Source: SHYR01 sp034406555 (lineage in GTDB: Bacteria > Chloroflexota > Dehalococcoidia > UBA2979). Taken from it: a DNA stretch of 9,735 nt. Location of the stretch: contig DASCRM010000105.1 of the NCBI GenBank assembly GCA_034406555.1, forward strand, positions 1 to 9,735, given 5' to 3'. The notes below the pieces were generated by a model. The model made no database searches. It was given only the letters and a program-made list of their open reading frames with translations, and was not told the origin of the DNA. The translations under genes were made by a program, and so were the position numbers. Each line of letters starts with the position of its first letter. Position 1 is the stretch's first letter. Below are positions 1 through 6,128 of this stretch, one piece after another.

Positions 1-52
1 CCACCCACCCGCCCTTGTTCCTTGTGGGGGCTTTGCCCCCACGCCCCCGCCG
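1..52 (+). repeat. Intergenic GC-rich repeat, copy A (left end cut by window edge)
   Basis: The window opens inside a copy of the repeat found in the other large gaps. It shows the C-run tract (CCACCCACCCGCCC, 1-14), a short spacer, then a perfect 8-bp hairpin GTGGGGGC-TTT-GCCCCCAC at 24-42, then a C-run ACGCCCCCG. The upstream half lies outside the window. It lies downstream of the minus-strand protease gene, so a transcript reading through that stop codon would carry the G-rich complement. Confidence 0.75.
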
Positions 53-145
53 CTTCGCGCCTCGCCGGCAGCTTCGCGTTGGCTGGATTACTGTGCCGAC
101 GGCGGCCGTGTTCGCCGGTCTGCTGGCCCTCACCCCCGGGCCCCG

Positions 146-169
146 CTCCCCTCGATGGGGCGAGGGGAG
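146..169. terminator. Possible stem-loop downstream of the protease gene
   Basis: A perfect 9-bp inverted repeat, CTCCCCTCG (146-154) and CGAGGGGAG (161-169), encloses a 6-nt loop. It lies about 45 bp beyond the stop codon of the minus-strand gene at 216. There is no T-run on either side, so a classic intrinsic terminator is not supported. It may be a structured 3' end or chance pairing in GC-rich DNA. The rest of 53-215 shows nothing recognisable. Confidence 0.25.
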
Positions 170-215
170 GTTGGAGTCGCTCGCGCCTAGCGGACTCAGG
201 GGAAAGCGGATCGAG

Positions 216-1343
216 CTAGCGGGTCTCCAGCGCTTCGATCAGCCGTTCGATGTCATCGCGGGTGGTTGTGCCTCGGAGTAGTTCGATGAACGCGGCCAGT
301 GAGCCGGTGGCGGTGCGGAGGGTGCGGATCTGGTCGCCGAGCAGGTCGATCGAGTCGGGGCGCGCGGCGTAGATGTCTGTCCACGCGAAGAAGGCCTGAT
401 TGATACGGCGGATGTGGACGCCTTCGGCTTCGAGCGCCTGGCGCACTTCCTCCATGCGCCGCTCGGCGTCCTCGATGCGGCTCTCGGCGAGTAGTGCTTC
501 GACTTCGTTGCGCAGGTCGCGCAGGGTTTCGGTGGTGGGCGAGTCGCCCGATGCGCGCCCGGGTGTGGGGGCGCTCGTCGGGTCGCCGAAGCGCTCGATC
601 ATGAGCGCGGCGACTTCGTCGCCGACGTGGTCGGCGACGGTCTCGCTGATCACCTGGCGGTCGCCGGTGGGGACGCCGAAGCCGAGCGGGTAGAAGCCCA
701 TGTAGTGGTGGACCCACTCGTGCGCGGCGGTTTCGACGGTGGTGGCGTAGCCGTTGCGGTTGCTGACGATCGCCGGGTAGAAGGCGATGCCGCCGGTCGC
801 GACGACGAGGCTGGAGAGCGCGGGGTCGTCGGCCTCGGTCGCTTGCTCGAGCGCTACCGCCTGCTCGGTGGTGAGGTCGGCGCGCAGGCGTGTGGCGTCG
901 AGGCGTTCGATACGGTCGCGCGGGGAGGTGACGAGGATGCGCGGCGACAGGCTGAGTTCGATGTCGACGGGCGGCCAGACGGCGAGCGGACCGAACAAGG
1001 AAAAGCGGCCTCGCACGCCTTCGGTGCGTAGGACGGCGTCGATGCGGCTCTCGATGGCGGCTTCGACGGCATTCTCCAGTCGGGCGGCGGCGGGCGCGGC
1101 CCGGTCGGTGGCGGCGAAGTAGCTGGCGATCGCCTCGTCGGGTGGCGGGTCGCCTCGGAGTGGCGAGCCGGCGGCGTAGAGCCACTTGTTGGCGATCGAG
1201 GCGACTTCCCACTGCAGCGCATCGAATTCGTCGCCCGCTCGCTCGTGGCGTAGCGCGAAGAGGCCGGCCCACAGGGCGGTCGCGATCAGTAGCGCGAGCG
1301 CGGCAGCTTGTAGCTCAGGTGAGGGGCGAGAGGGTCTTCGCAT
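216..1343 (-). CDS. Membrane-anchored putative zinc metalloprotease (HEXXH, gluzincin-like), function unknown
   Basis: This encodes 375 residues beginning MRRPSRPSPE. A single N-terminal hydrophobic segment (about residues 11-30) after a basic start predicts a signal anchor, with the rest outside the membrane. The zinc motif is HEWVH (H208, E209, H212). E234 in ETVAD (234-238), 21 residues after the motif, matches the ExxxD third-ligand helix of gluzincins, although spacing and context fit no named peptidase family I recognise. Residues 272-310 are charged and heptad-like, a probable coiled coil. The C-terminus contains RINQAFFAW (313-321). I chose ATG 1343 because the open frame upstream (to 1556) runs through repeat copy B and gives low-complexity protein. 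No Shine-Dalgarno is visible. TACCGT lies 6 nt before the ATG, so the mRNA may be leaderless. It is divergent from the RDD gene. The existence of the gene is firm; protease activity is inferred from the motif. Confidence 0.85.
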   Translation of the reverse strand: MRRPSRPSPELQAAALALLIATALWAGLFALRHERAGDEFDALQWEVASIANKWLYAAGSPLRGDPPPDEAIASYFAATDRAAPAAARLENAVEAAIESRIDAVLRTEGVRGRFSLFGPLAVWPPVDIELSLSPRILVTSPRDRIERLDATRLRADLTTEQAVALEQATEADDPALSSLVVATGGIAFYPAIVSNRNGYATTVETAAHEWVHHYMGFYPLGFGVPTGDRQVISETVADHVGDEVAALMIERFGDPTSAPTPGRASGDSPTTETLRDLRNEVEALLAESRIEDAERRMEEVRQALEAEGVHIRRINQAFFAWTDIYAARPDSIDLLGDQIRTLRTATGSLAAFIELLRGTTTRDDIERLIEALETR

Positions 1344-1349
1344 GGTTCT

Positions 1350-1355
1350 ACGGTA
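1350..1355 (-). promoter_or_regulatory. Candidate -10 box for a leaderless transcript of the metalloprotease gene
   Basis: On the minus strand, TACCGT is separated from ATG 1343 by 6 nt (AGAACC). No Shine-Dalgarno fits in that space. The same arrangement occurs before the genes starting at 1591 and 8814. No convincing -35 element was found at 16-18 bp. Confidence 0.35.
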
Positions 1356-1399
1356 GCGGCTGTGTGGTCGTGTCGAGATGGGCGGTCGCAAGACGCCGG

Positions 1400-1566
1400 C
1401 CACCTGCTTCGTGTTGGAGAGGTGTCCTCGCCCCCGACTCTCTTCGAGGTTGGAACCTACCCACCCTCCCTGTTCTCTTCGGGGGCACGCCCCCCACCCC
1501 CCGATCTGGGCGGCTGGGGCCACCTGTAGGTGCTGGAGGCGGACTGGGAAGGCCACGGAACTGGGA
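1400..1566 (+). repeat. Intergenic repeat, copy B (type II head)
   Basis: The head begins CCACCTG (1400-1406), continues through TTGGAG and GTCCTCGCCC and ends in GGAACCTA. It is shared with copy D. Next come the C-run tract (ACCCACCCTCCC, about 1459-1470), a GGGGGC/GCCCCC hairpin with a very small loop (1481-1494), and CACCCCCCGATCTGGG. A second CCACCTG occurs at 1520. The tail CGGACTGG (1540-1547) is shared with copies D and E. The copy fills most of the 247-bp divergent gap and ends about 12 bp before the putative -10 box of the RDD gene, so it may affect both divergent promoters. Confidence 0.75.
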
Positions 1567-1578
1567 CACGCGCGGCGG

Positions 1579-1584
1579 TACTAT
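1579..1584 (+). promoter_or_regulatory. Candidate -10 box for a leaderless transcript of the RDD gene
   Basis: TACTAT matches 5 of 6 bases of TATAAT and is followed by 6 nt (GGGGCG) and then ATG 1591. The space is too short for a normal 5' leader with a Shine-Dalgarno, so transcription probably starts at or near the A of the ATG. No good -35 hexamer is visible. Confidence 0.45.
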
Positions 1585-1590
1585 GGGGCG

Positions 1591-2226
1591 ATGGCTGCTC
1601 AGGCTCCGGATCTCACTGGCGGGATTGACCGCCGTCGACGGCTTGCGGCCGTTGGCTTTGATGTGGCCGCGGTGTTCGTTGCGACGCTGGCTGCCGTGGT
1701 GATCGCGACGTTGTGGCTGCTGTTACGCAGCGGGCTCGGGCGGGACGACGCGGGGGGTGGCGATGCCGTGCTGGCGCTCTCGCTGGTGGCTGCGGTGGTG
1801 CCGGCATGGGCGTTGTACGTCGGTGCTGCGCTGTGGCGCGGCGGTCTGACGCCGGGCCAGCGTCGGATGGTTGTGGCTGTTGAGGCGCGTGGAGCGGGCG
1901 AGGCTCTTGCACCCTTCGACGGGCTCAGGGTGAGCGGAGAGGTACTGGAACCGGGCGGGCACGGCAGTGCTTCGCGGTGGCGTCGGGCGTTGCGACTTGC
2001 GGTCCATCCGATCTCGCTGCCGACGTGGGTGTGGCTTGCGCTGACCGCGCTGCTCACGGGCGTTCCGTGGCTGTGGCTGCCGTTCGCCCTTGCCGCTGGC
2101 GGCGTCGCGCTGGCGGGTGCTGCTTCGCTCGTGATGTTTCTGGGGTGGCCCTCGATGCCTGCGCTGCATGACCGGGTGGCGGGCACCTCGCTGACTGCGC
2201 TGCCTCGGCAGGCGGAGGGTTCGTGA
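1591..2226 (+). CDS. RDD family integral membrane protein
   Basis: This encodes 211 residues starting MAAQAPDLTG. RDD hallmarks are present in order: a basic patch then a hydrophobic helix with Asp (RRRRLAAVGFD, residues 14-24), the second-helix exit motif GLTPGQRRMVVAV (85-97), and the C-terminal LHDRVAGTSL (192-201), equivalent to the family's LHD...GT. Hydrophobic segments lie at about 19-46, 59-81, 143-165 and 166-185. RDD proteins are small inner-membrane proteins, mostly uncharacterised; some are proposed transporters. ATG 1591 is preferred because a -10-like box lies 6 nt upstream, while the longer open frame (from 1378) is repeat sequence. The stop overlaps the next gene (GTGA, 2223-2226), implying translational coupling. 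Residues 108-116 (PFDGLRVSG) are encoded by an apparently inserted repeat in the cytoplasmic loop, where the family normally has only a short linker. Confidence 0.85.
   Translation: MAAQAPDLTGGIDRRRRLAAVGFDVAAVFVATLAAVVIATLWLLLRSGLGRDDAGGGDAVLALSLVAAVVPAWALYVGAALWRGGLTPGQRRMVVAVEARGAGEALAPFDGLRVSGEVLEPGGHGSASRWRRALRLAVHPISLPTWVWLALTALLTGVPWLWLPFALAAGGVALAGAASLVMFLGWPSMPALHDRVAGTSLTALPRQAEGS
1912..1937 (+). repeat. Palindromic REP-like repeat inserted in frame inside the RDD gene
   Basis: This 26-bp stretch reads CCCTTCGAC, then GGGCTCAGGG, then TGAGCGG. It contains a perfect small hairpin, GCTCA-GGG-TGAGC (1923-1935). I recognise it as a short repeat dispersed in many bacterial genomes, whose reading-frame signatures are PFD(K/G)LRVSG, LTLSPSKG and HPEPVEG. 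It is read here in the PFDGLRVSG frame. The insert keeps the gene open and lies in a hydrophilic loop between transmembrane segments 2 and 3. The likely insert, including flanks, is about 15-20 codons (roughly residues 106-124). Confidence 0.7.
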
Positions 2227-3197
2227 CGCGCGCGCAAGGTGACGAGCCGGTCAGAGACGCGTCCGAGATTCCGCCCGCGCCGGTGGCGACGGAGCATGGG
2301 ATGATCGGAACGCCGCCTTCTCCGTTGCTCGATGAGTTCGATGGGCTGGGCGGCGGGACGCGCCGGGTGGCCGCGTGGCTGATCGGCATTCTGCTTGCCG
2401 GTGCGATCGCACTCTGGCTGGTGGTGCTGAGCGCGTCGCAGGCGACGGGCGAGGTGGTGGCGCTGCCGGCGATCGAACGCGGAATCGTCGCTCTGACCGA
2501 CCTCGATGCGCTGCTGGCCGCCCAGAGCGAGGAGCTTGCCGCGCAGGCCGCAGCCGGTGAGCCGGTGGTGGTCGGCGGGTTCCCGATCCGCGATCTCGCG
2601 ATCCCGGTCAGTGAGGTGATAGCAGGCGGGGAGTTCGACATCGATCTGCTGCGGGCGGCGCTGCTGAGCCGCAGTGCGTTGCGCGTCCATGCGAGCGGGG
2701 TGGCGGCGTTCGAGGGTGGCGGTGAGATCACCGCAGGGGCGTCGATGTTTTCGTTCGGCGGCGGGGTGAAGACGCTGCTGGAGGCGCTCTCCTCCGACAA
2801 TCACAGCACGGCGTCGGTCTGGCTTTGGCCACTGGGGGCGGCGTGCCTGGCGCTGGGCGCGCTGTTGCTGGCTGCCGGGTCGGGCTTCGCGCGCTTCACT
2901 GCGCTGGGCATGGCGCTGATCACCGCGGCGGTGCCGGTGGCCATCGGCAGTCTCGCGCTGCGGCTGGTGGTGGATGTGGCAGCCCCCGGCGGTGGCGATC
3001 CGATCGTGGATGAGTTTGTGGCGATCGCGCGTCAGTTCACGGCGCTGCCGTTGCGCAATGCGCTGTGGACGCTGGGCGGAGGCGCGGCGATCGTGGTGCC
3101 CTCGCTGGTGCTGAACGCGGTCTTCGACCGTTCGTTCCGGCGCACGACGACGGTTAGCGGCGAGATGGACGTTGACGCCGCTGCGGGTGGCCGCTAG
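2223..3197 (+). CDS. Multi-pass membrane protein of unknown function, coupled to the RDD gene
   Basis: This encodes 324 residues starting at GTG 2223, which overlaps the TGA of the RDD gene. A GGAGGG Shine-Dalgarno ends about 3 nt before the start. I do not recognise a named family. The architecture is a hydrophilic acidic N-terminus (1-46), TM1 (about 49-71), a roughly 125-residue loop (73-197), TM2 (about 199-219), TM3 (about 224-250), and TM4 (about 280-300), with a short tail. By the positive-inside rule (TRR before TM1, FDRSFRR after TM4) both ends are cytoplasmic and the large loop is external. The loop has an Ala/Glu-rich helix (LAAQSEELAAQAAAGE, 98-113) followed by an IPVSEVIAGGEFDIDLLRAALL segment (127-148). 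The overlap implies co-expression with, and perhaps partnership with, the RDD protein. No catalytic motif is visible. Confidence 0.85.
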   Translation: MTRAQGDEPVRDASEIPPAPVATEHGMIGTPPSPLLDEFDGLGGGTRRVAAWLIGILLAGAIALWLVVLSASQATGEVVALPAIERGIVALTDLDALLAAQSEELAAQAAAGEPVVVGGFPIRDLAIPVSEVIAGGEFDIDLLRAALLSRSALRVHASGVAAFEGGGEITAGASMFSFGGGVKTLLEALSSDNHSTASVWLWPLGAACLALGALLLAAGSGFARFTALGMALITAAVPVAIGSLALRLVVDVAAPGGGDPIVDEFVAIARQFTALPLRNALWTLGGGAAIVVPSLVLNAVFDRSFRRTTTVSGEMDVDAAAGGR

Positions 3198-3249
3198 CGT
3201 CCGGTGCTGCTCAAGCTGCAATACTACGCGTGAAGGCTGGCAGGTTCCG

Positions 3250-4299
3250 ATGCGATATCCACGAGATTTCATGAAGCCACTGGCGATCGGAGCGCCCGCG
3301 CCGCTGGCGGAGATTCCTGTACGCCCGGCGCGGATGATCCATTTCCTGCCATCACACCTGCCAAAGCTGCGCGCGAAGGTGGGGGAGATCCTCCCGCAAC
3401 TGGATGTGCTGCTGGGCAATCTGGAAGACGCGATCCCTTCAGACATGAAGGAGGAGGCGCGCAGCGGGGTGATCGAGGTCGCGAATAACAACGACTTCGG
3501 CGAGACGCAGCTCTGGACGCGGATCAACAGCCTCGATAGCCCCTGGTTCCTCGACGACATCATGGGATTGGTCGAGGCGATCGGCGACAAGCTGGACGTG
3601 ATCATGATCCCGAAAGTGGAGGGCGCGCAGGACATTCTGTTCGTCGATCAGCTGCTTGCGCAGCTCGAAGCTCGGCATGGCGTGAAGAAGCCGCTGATGC
3701 TGCACGCGATCCTGGAGACGGCATCGGGCGTGAGCAATGTGGAGGAGATCGCGGCGACGAGCCCGCGCATGCAGGGCATCAGCCTTGGCCCGGCCGATCT
3801 CGCGGCCTCGCGACGGATGAAGACGACGCGCGTCGGCGGGGGGCATCCCTCGTACATCGTTCGCACGGACCCCGACCCGGATGACGCCGAAGCGCCGCGC
3901 GTGACCGCGCAGCAGGATCTGTGGCACTACACGGTCGCGCGCATGGTCGATGCCTGCGCCGCCGCCGGCATTCTGCCGTTCTACGGCCCGTTCGGTGCGA
4001 TCGATGACCCGGTGGCCTGCGAGGATCAGTTCCGCGCGGCGTTCTTGCTGGGCTGTGTCGGCGCGTGGTCGCTGCACCCTTCGCAAATCGAGATTGCGAA
4101 GCGGGTGTTTAGCCCGGATCCGGATGAGGTGGCGTTCGCCGTGCGCATCATGGAGTCGATGCCAGACGGGTCCGGCGTGATGATGCTGGACGGCAAGATG
4201 CAGGACGATGCGACATACAAGCAGGCCGAGGTGATGGTGAATACGGCGAAGCTGATCGCGGCTAGCGATCCGGAGTACGCGAAGCTCTACAACTTCTAG
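3250..4299 (+). CDS. mcl: Malyl-CoA/beta-methylmalyl-CoA/citramalyl-CoA lyase (HpcH/HpaI-CitE superfamily)
   Basis: This encodes 349 residues of a TIM-barrel C-C lyase that reversibly cleaves (S)-malyl-CoA to acetyl-CoA and glyoxylate. The Chloroflexus enzyme also handles beta-methylmalyl-CoA and citramalyl-CoA. Family residues are visible: NLEDAI (57-62), the substrate-binding Arg in TRINS (R91), IMIPKVEG (118-125), the magnesium ligands E157 in LETASG and D183 in LGPADLAAS, KTTRVGGGHP (191-200), LWHYTVARMV (224-233), WSLHPSQI (273-280), and the C-terminal lid with MMLDGKMQDDAT (311-322), whose D314 matches the conserved lid Asp. The length and the N-terminal KPLAIGAP fit the Chloroflexus enzyme. 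ATG 3250 is chosen because it restores the family N-terminus; AGG lies 5-6 nt upstream. The longer frame from 3172 overlaps the previous gene and adds unrelated residues. It starts 52 bp after the membrane gene and precedes CoA-ligase genes, which supports a malate/glyoxylate role. The exact substrate is inferred. Confidence 0.94.
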   Translation: MRYPRDFMKPLAIGAPAPLAEIPVRPARMIHFLPSHLPKLRAKVGEILPQLDVLLGNLEDAIPSDMKEEARSGVIEVANNNDFGETQLWTRINSLDSPWFLDDIMGLVEAIGDKLDVIMIPKVEGAQDILFVDQLLAQLEARHGVKKPLMLHAILETASGVSNVEEIAATSPRMQGISLGPADLAASRRMKTTRVGGGHPSYIVRTDPDPDDAEAPRVTAQQDLWHYTVARMVDACAAAGILPFYGPFGAIDDPVACEDQFRAAFLLGCVGAWSLHPSQIEIAKRVFSPDPDEVAFAVRIMESMPDGSGVMMLDGKMQDDATYKQAEVMVNTAKLIAASDPEYAKLYNF

Positions 4300-4378
4300 G
4301 CGGGCGGCTGGGGCCGCTGATGTCAGTTCGAGGGGATTCGGTAGGCGGCTGGGCCTTGCGCCTGGCGTGAACGCGGCC

Positions 4379-4465
4379 GTCCTCGCCACTGAAACATCAG
4401 GGTAGAAGACCCACCCACCCCTTCCTTTCGGGGGCTCTGTCCCCGCGCCCCCGATCTGGAGCGGC
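4379..4465 (+). repeat. Intergenic repeat, copy C (type II, shortened head)
   Basis: The copy begins with GTCCTCGCC (4379-4387), the segment also found in copies B and D. It continues AGGGTAGAAGACCCACCCACCCC in outline, then CTTTCGGGGG (shared with copy D), a hairpin CGGGG-7 nt-CCCCG (4429-4445) and GCCCCCGATCTGG. The arms are less perfect than in A or E. It lies 80 bp after the mcl stop codon and could act as a structured 3' end of the mcl transcript. Confidence 0.7.
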
Positions 4466-4487
4466 TAGAGGAGACTCCCGCGACTAG

Positions 4488-4631
4488 CCACCTGTTGGAG
4501 GCGCGTCCTCGCCCGCGACCTTCTATGAGAGTAGAACCCATCCGCACACCCCTTCCTTTCGGGGGCTTCGCCCACGCACCCCCGATCTGGGTTCGGAGTC
4601 TGGAGTGGACGGAGGTCGGACTGGAGTTGGG
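4488..4631 (+). repeat. Intergenic repeat, copy D (type II)
   Basis: The head CCACCTG-TTGGAG (4488-4500) and CGTCCTCGCCC parallel copy B, followed by GAGAGTAGAACCCA as in copy C. The C-run tract is degenerate (CCCATCCGCACACCCC). CTTTCGGGGG follows, with a short GGGC-TTC-GCCC stem (4563-4573), then CACCCCCGATCTGGG and the tail CGGACTGGA (4617-4625) shared with copies B and E. It sits in tandem with copy C, about 20 bp apart. Confidence 0.7.
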
Positions 4632-4732
4632 TGTGAGAAACACACGCTCGGCGCCCCCCAGCAGGCTGGCGGTCGTTGGACGACCTCGACGGCTGTGCGT
4701 GGCATAGTGGCGTGCGGGCTTTGAGGGATGCG

Positions 4733-5935
4733 ATGCGGTTCTATGAGTTTGAAGCGAAGCGACTGCTCGCGAAGCTGCGCGTTCCCCTCCCCGACTCGCA
4801 CCTTGCGCTGACGGCGGAGGAGGCGGAGGCGGCCGCAGCCGAGCTCGATGGCGCGGTGGTGCTGAAGTCGCAGGTGCTCTCCGGCGGGCGCATGAAGGCC
4901 GGCGGGGTGAAGTTCGCCGAGACTCCGGCCGAGGCGAAGCAAGCAGCCGAGGAGATCCTGACGCTGACGATCAACAATCTGCGGCCGGCCGGAGTGCTGG
5001 TGGAGCCGCGCAGCACGATCGCGCAGGAATATTTCGCCGCCGTGACGTGGGACACGCGTGAGAAGCAGCCGGTGATCATTTTCAGCGATATGGGCGGCAT
5101 CGACATCGAGGAGGTCGCGGAGCAGCACCCGGAGCACGTGGCGCGCGTGCACTTCTCGGCGGCTCGGCCGTTCTCGGACTTCACCGCGAAGGTGGCGGTC
5201 GCGCAGGTGGGGATCACGGGCGGTGAGTTGAACGCGCTCAGCCGCATCGTGGCGGCACTGGCGCGCACGTTCATCGAAAACGACCTGACGCTGGCGGAGA
5301 TCAATCCGATCGCGAGGCTGGAAGACGGCTCGATGATCGCGCTGGACGCGCACATGGATATGGAAGACGAGGCCCGCAACCAGCACGCCTCGCTGCTGAC
5401 GGAACTGGGGATCGACGATCCGCTGGCGCGCGCCGCACGGCCGCCCTCGCAGTTCGAGCTCGATGCCGCGGCGAACAACGACGCCGACCCTCGTGGGATC
5501 GCCGGGAACCTCGTGGAGTTCGACGGCAATCTCGGCCTAGTCATCGGGGCAGGCGGTGGGTCGTTGACGCTGTTCGACGCGGTGCGTGCGGCCGGGGGCA
5601 AACCCGCGAACTATTGCGAGATCGGTGGGAACCCATCGGTGGGCAAGGCGGCGGGGCTGACGAAGCTGGTGCTCTCGCAGCCGGGCGTGGAGAAGATCGC
5701 GGTAATGATGAGCATCGTCTCGAACACGCGCGTCGACATCGTCGCCCGCGGCGTGATCAAGGGCTGTATCCAGGCCGGGCGCGAGCCGTCCGAGGCGATC
5801 GCAATTTTCCGTATTCCCGGCTCGTGGGAAGCAGAGGGGTTCACGATCCTCGACAAATATAGCGTGGAGTACGTCGATCGCTCCGTCTCGATGCATGAGG
5901 CGGCCGCTCGCGCTGTCGCGAAGGTTAGGGGGTAG
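4733..5935 (+). CDS. ADP-forming acyl-CoA ligase beta subunit, SucC/MtkA family (probable malate-CoA ligase)
   Basis: This encodes a 400-residue ATP-grasp subunit that pairs with the alpha subunit at 6129 to join a dicarboxylate to CoA with ATP hydrolysis in the cytoplasm. SucC-family features: MRFYEFEAKRLLAKL (1-15, like the family's hEyqaKqLf start), nucleotide-contacting K45, glycine loop GGRMKAGGVK (51-60), magnesium ligands N191 in AEINP and D205 in ALDAHM (spaced 14 as in E. coli SucC N199/D213), and the flavodoxin-like C-terminal domain from about 260 (GNLGLVIGAGGGSLTLFDAV). ATG 4733 is preceded by GAGGG at 5-6 nt. The protein is divergent: R53-M54-K55 replaces the usual RGK, the usual His-Ala before the loop is Leu-Ser, and ANYCEIGGNP (292-301) replaces the usual ANFLDVGGG, recalling ATP-citrate lyase. 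Neighbouring mcl suggests malate as substrate; succinate, itaconate or citramalate remain possible. Confidence 0.9.
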   Translation: MRFYEFEAKRLLAKLRVPLPDSHLALTAEEAEAAAAELDGAVVLKSQVLSGGRMKAGGVKFAETPAEAKQAAEEILTLTINNLRPAGVLVEPRSTIAQEYFAAVTWDTREKQPVIIFSDMGGIDIEEVAEQHPEHVARVHFSAARPFSDFTAKVAVAQVGITGGELNALSRIVAALARTFIENDLTLAEINPIARLEDGSMIALDAHMDMEDEARNQHASLLTELGIDDPLARAARPPSQFELDAAANNDADPRGIAGNLVEFDGNLGLVIGAGGGSLTLFDAVRAAGGKPANYCEIGGNPSVGKAAGLTKLVLSQPGVEKIAVMMSIVSNTRVDIVARGVIKGCIQAGREPSEAIAIFRIPGSWEAEGFTILDKYSVEYVDRSVSMHEAAARAVAKVRG

Positions 5936-5970
5936 CCGTGGTTGTCGCCCGCGGACTGAATCTGAATCGT

Positions 5971-6084
5971 GCGGCTGCGCCGCGCTGTGTTGTCCCTGCG
6001 GGGCTGACCCACCCACCCGCCCGTGATCCTTCGGGGGGTAAACCCCCCGCACCCCCCACTTTGGAGATACGGACTGGAACTGGG
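5971..6084 (+). repeat. Intergenic repeat, copy E (type I), between the ligase subunit genes
   Basis: It opens with hairpin GCGGC-TGC-GCCGC (5971-5983) and CGCTGTGTTGTCCCTGCGGGG, the type I head also seen in F and G. Next is an uninterrupted CCC-A-CCC-A-CCC-G-CCC tract (6008-6022), then a perfect 7-bp hairpin CGGGGGG-TAAA-CCCCCCG (6032-6049), CACCCCCC, and the tail TTGGAGATACGGACTGG (6061-6077). It separates the beta (stop 5935) and alpha (start 6129) genes that must be made in equal amounts. An open frame from GTG 5938 to TGA 6127-6129 spans it. Confidence 0.8.
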
Positions 6085-6128
6085 CGGGCCTGGCGCGAAC
6101 CGACCGCGACAGAGCGGGAGGTTCGCTG

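Larger units (their letters stand above)
4300..4732 (+). other. 433-bp gap between mcl and the ligase beta gene, filled by two repeat copies
   Basis: No believable gene is present. Open frames on either strand here (for example 4495-4707) are translations of the repeats. The gap holds repeat copies C and D in tandem, a perfect 6-bp hairpin GGTCGT-TGG-ACGACC at 4671-4685, and a weak -10-like CATAGT at 4703-4708, 24 nt before the beta-subunit ATG. The nearest -35-like TTGGAC (4676-4681) is 21 bp away, too far for a standard promoter. The region 4300-4378 shows nothing recognisable. Confidence 0.6.

Noticed and set aside
24..42. Repeat hairpins as ordinary Rho-independent terminators
   Set aside because: No U-tract follows on either strand, copies also occur in a divergent promoter gap and between the two ligase subunit genes, and orientation does not follow transcription.
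1344..1556. N-terminal extension of the metalloprotease
   Set aside because: The 71 extra codons run through repeat copy B and give low-complexity sequence before the natural signal anchor starting MRRPSRPS.
3172..3249. Longer start for mcl overlapping the upstream membrane gene
   Set aside because: The 26 extra residues are unlike Mcl proteins, whose N-terminus begins shortly before KPLAIGAP.
1599..3635. A 678-codon open frame on the minus strand
   Set aside because: It is antisense to the RDD, membrane and mcl genes; its Arg/Ser/Pro/His-rich composition is the usual shadow of GC-rich codon bias, and it has no domain resemblance.
4318..4345. GTTCGAGGGGATTCGG reminiscent of a tRNA T-arm
   Set aside because: No acceptor, D-arm or anticodon arm can be formed with the flanking sequence.
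4495..4707. Small plus-strand open frame in the mcl-beta gap
   Set aside because: It is a translation of repeat copy D with Pro/Arg-rich, low-complexity protein and no ribosome binding site.
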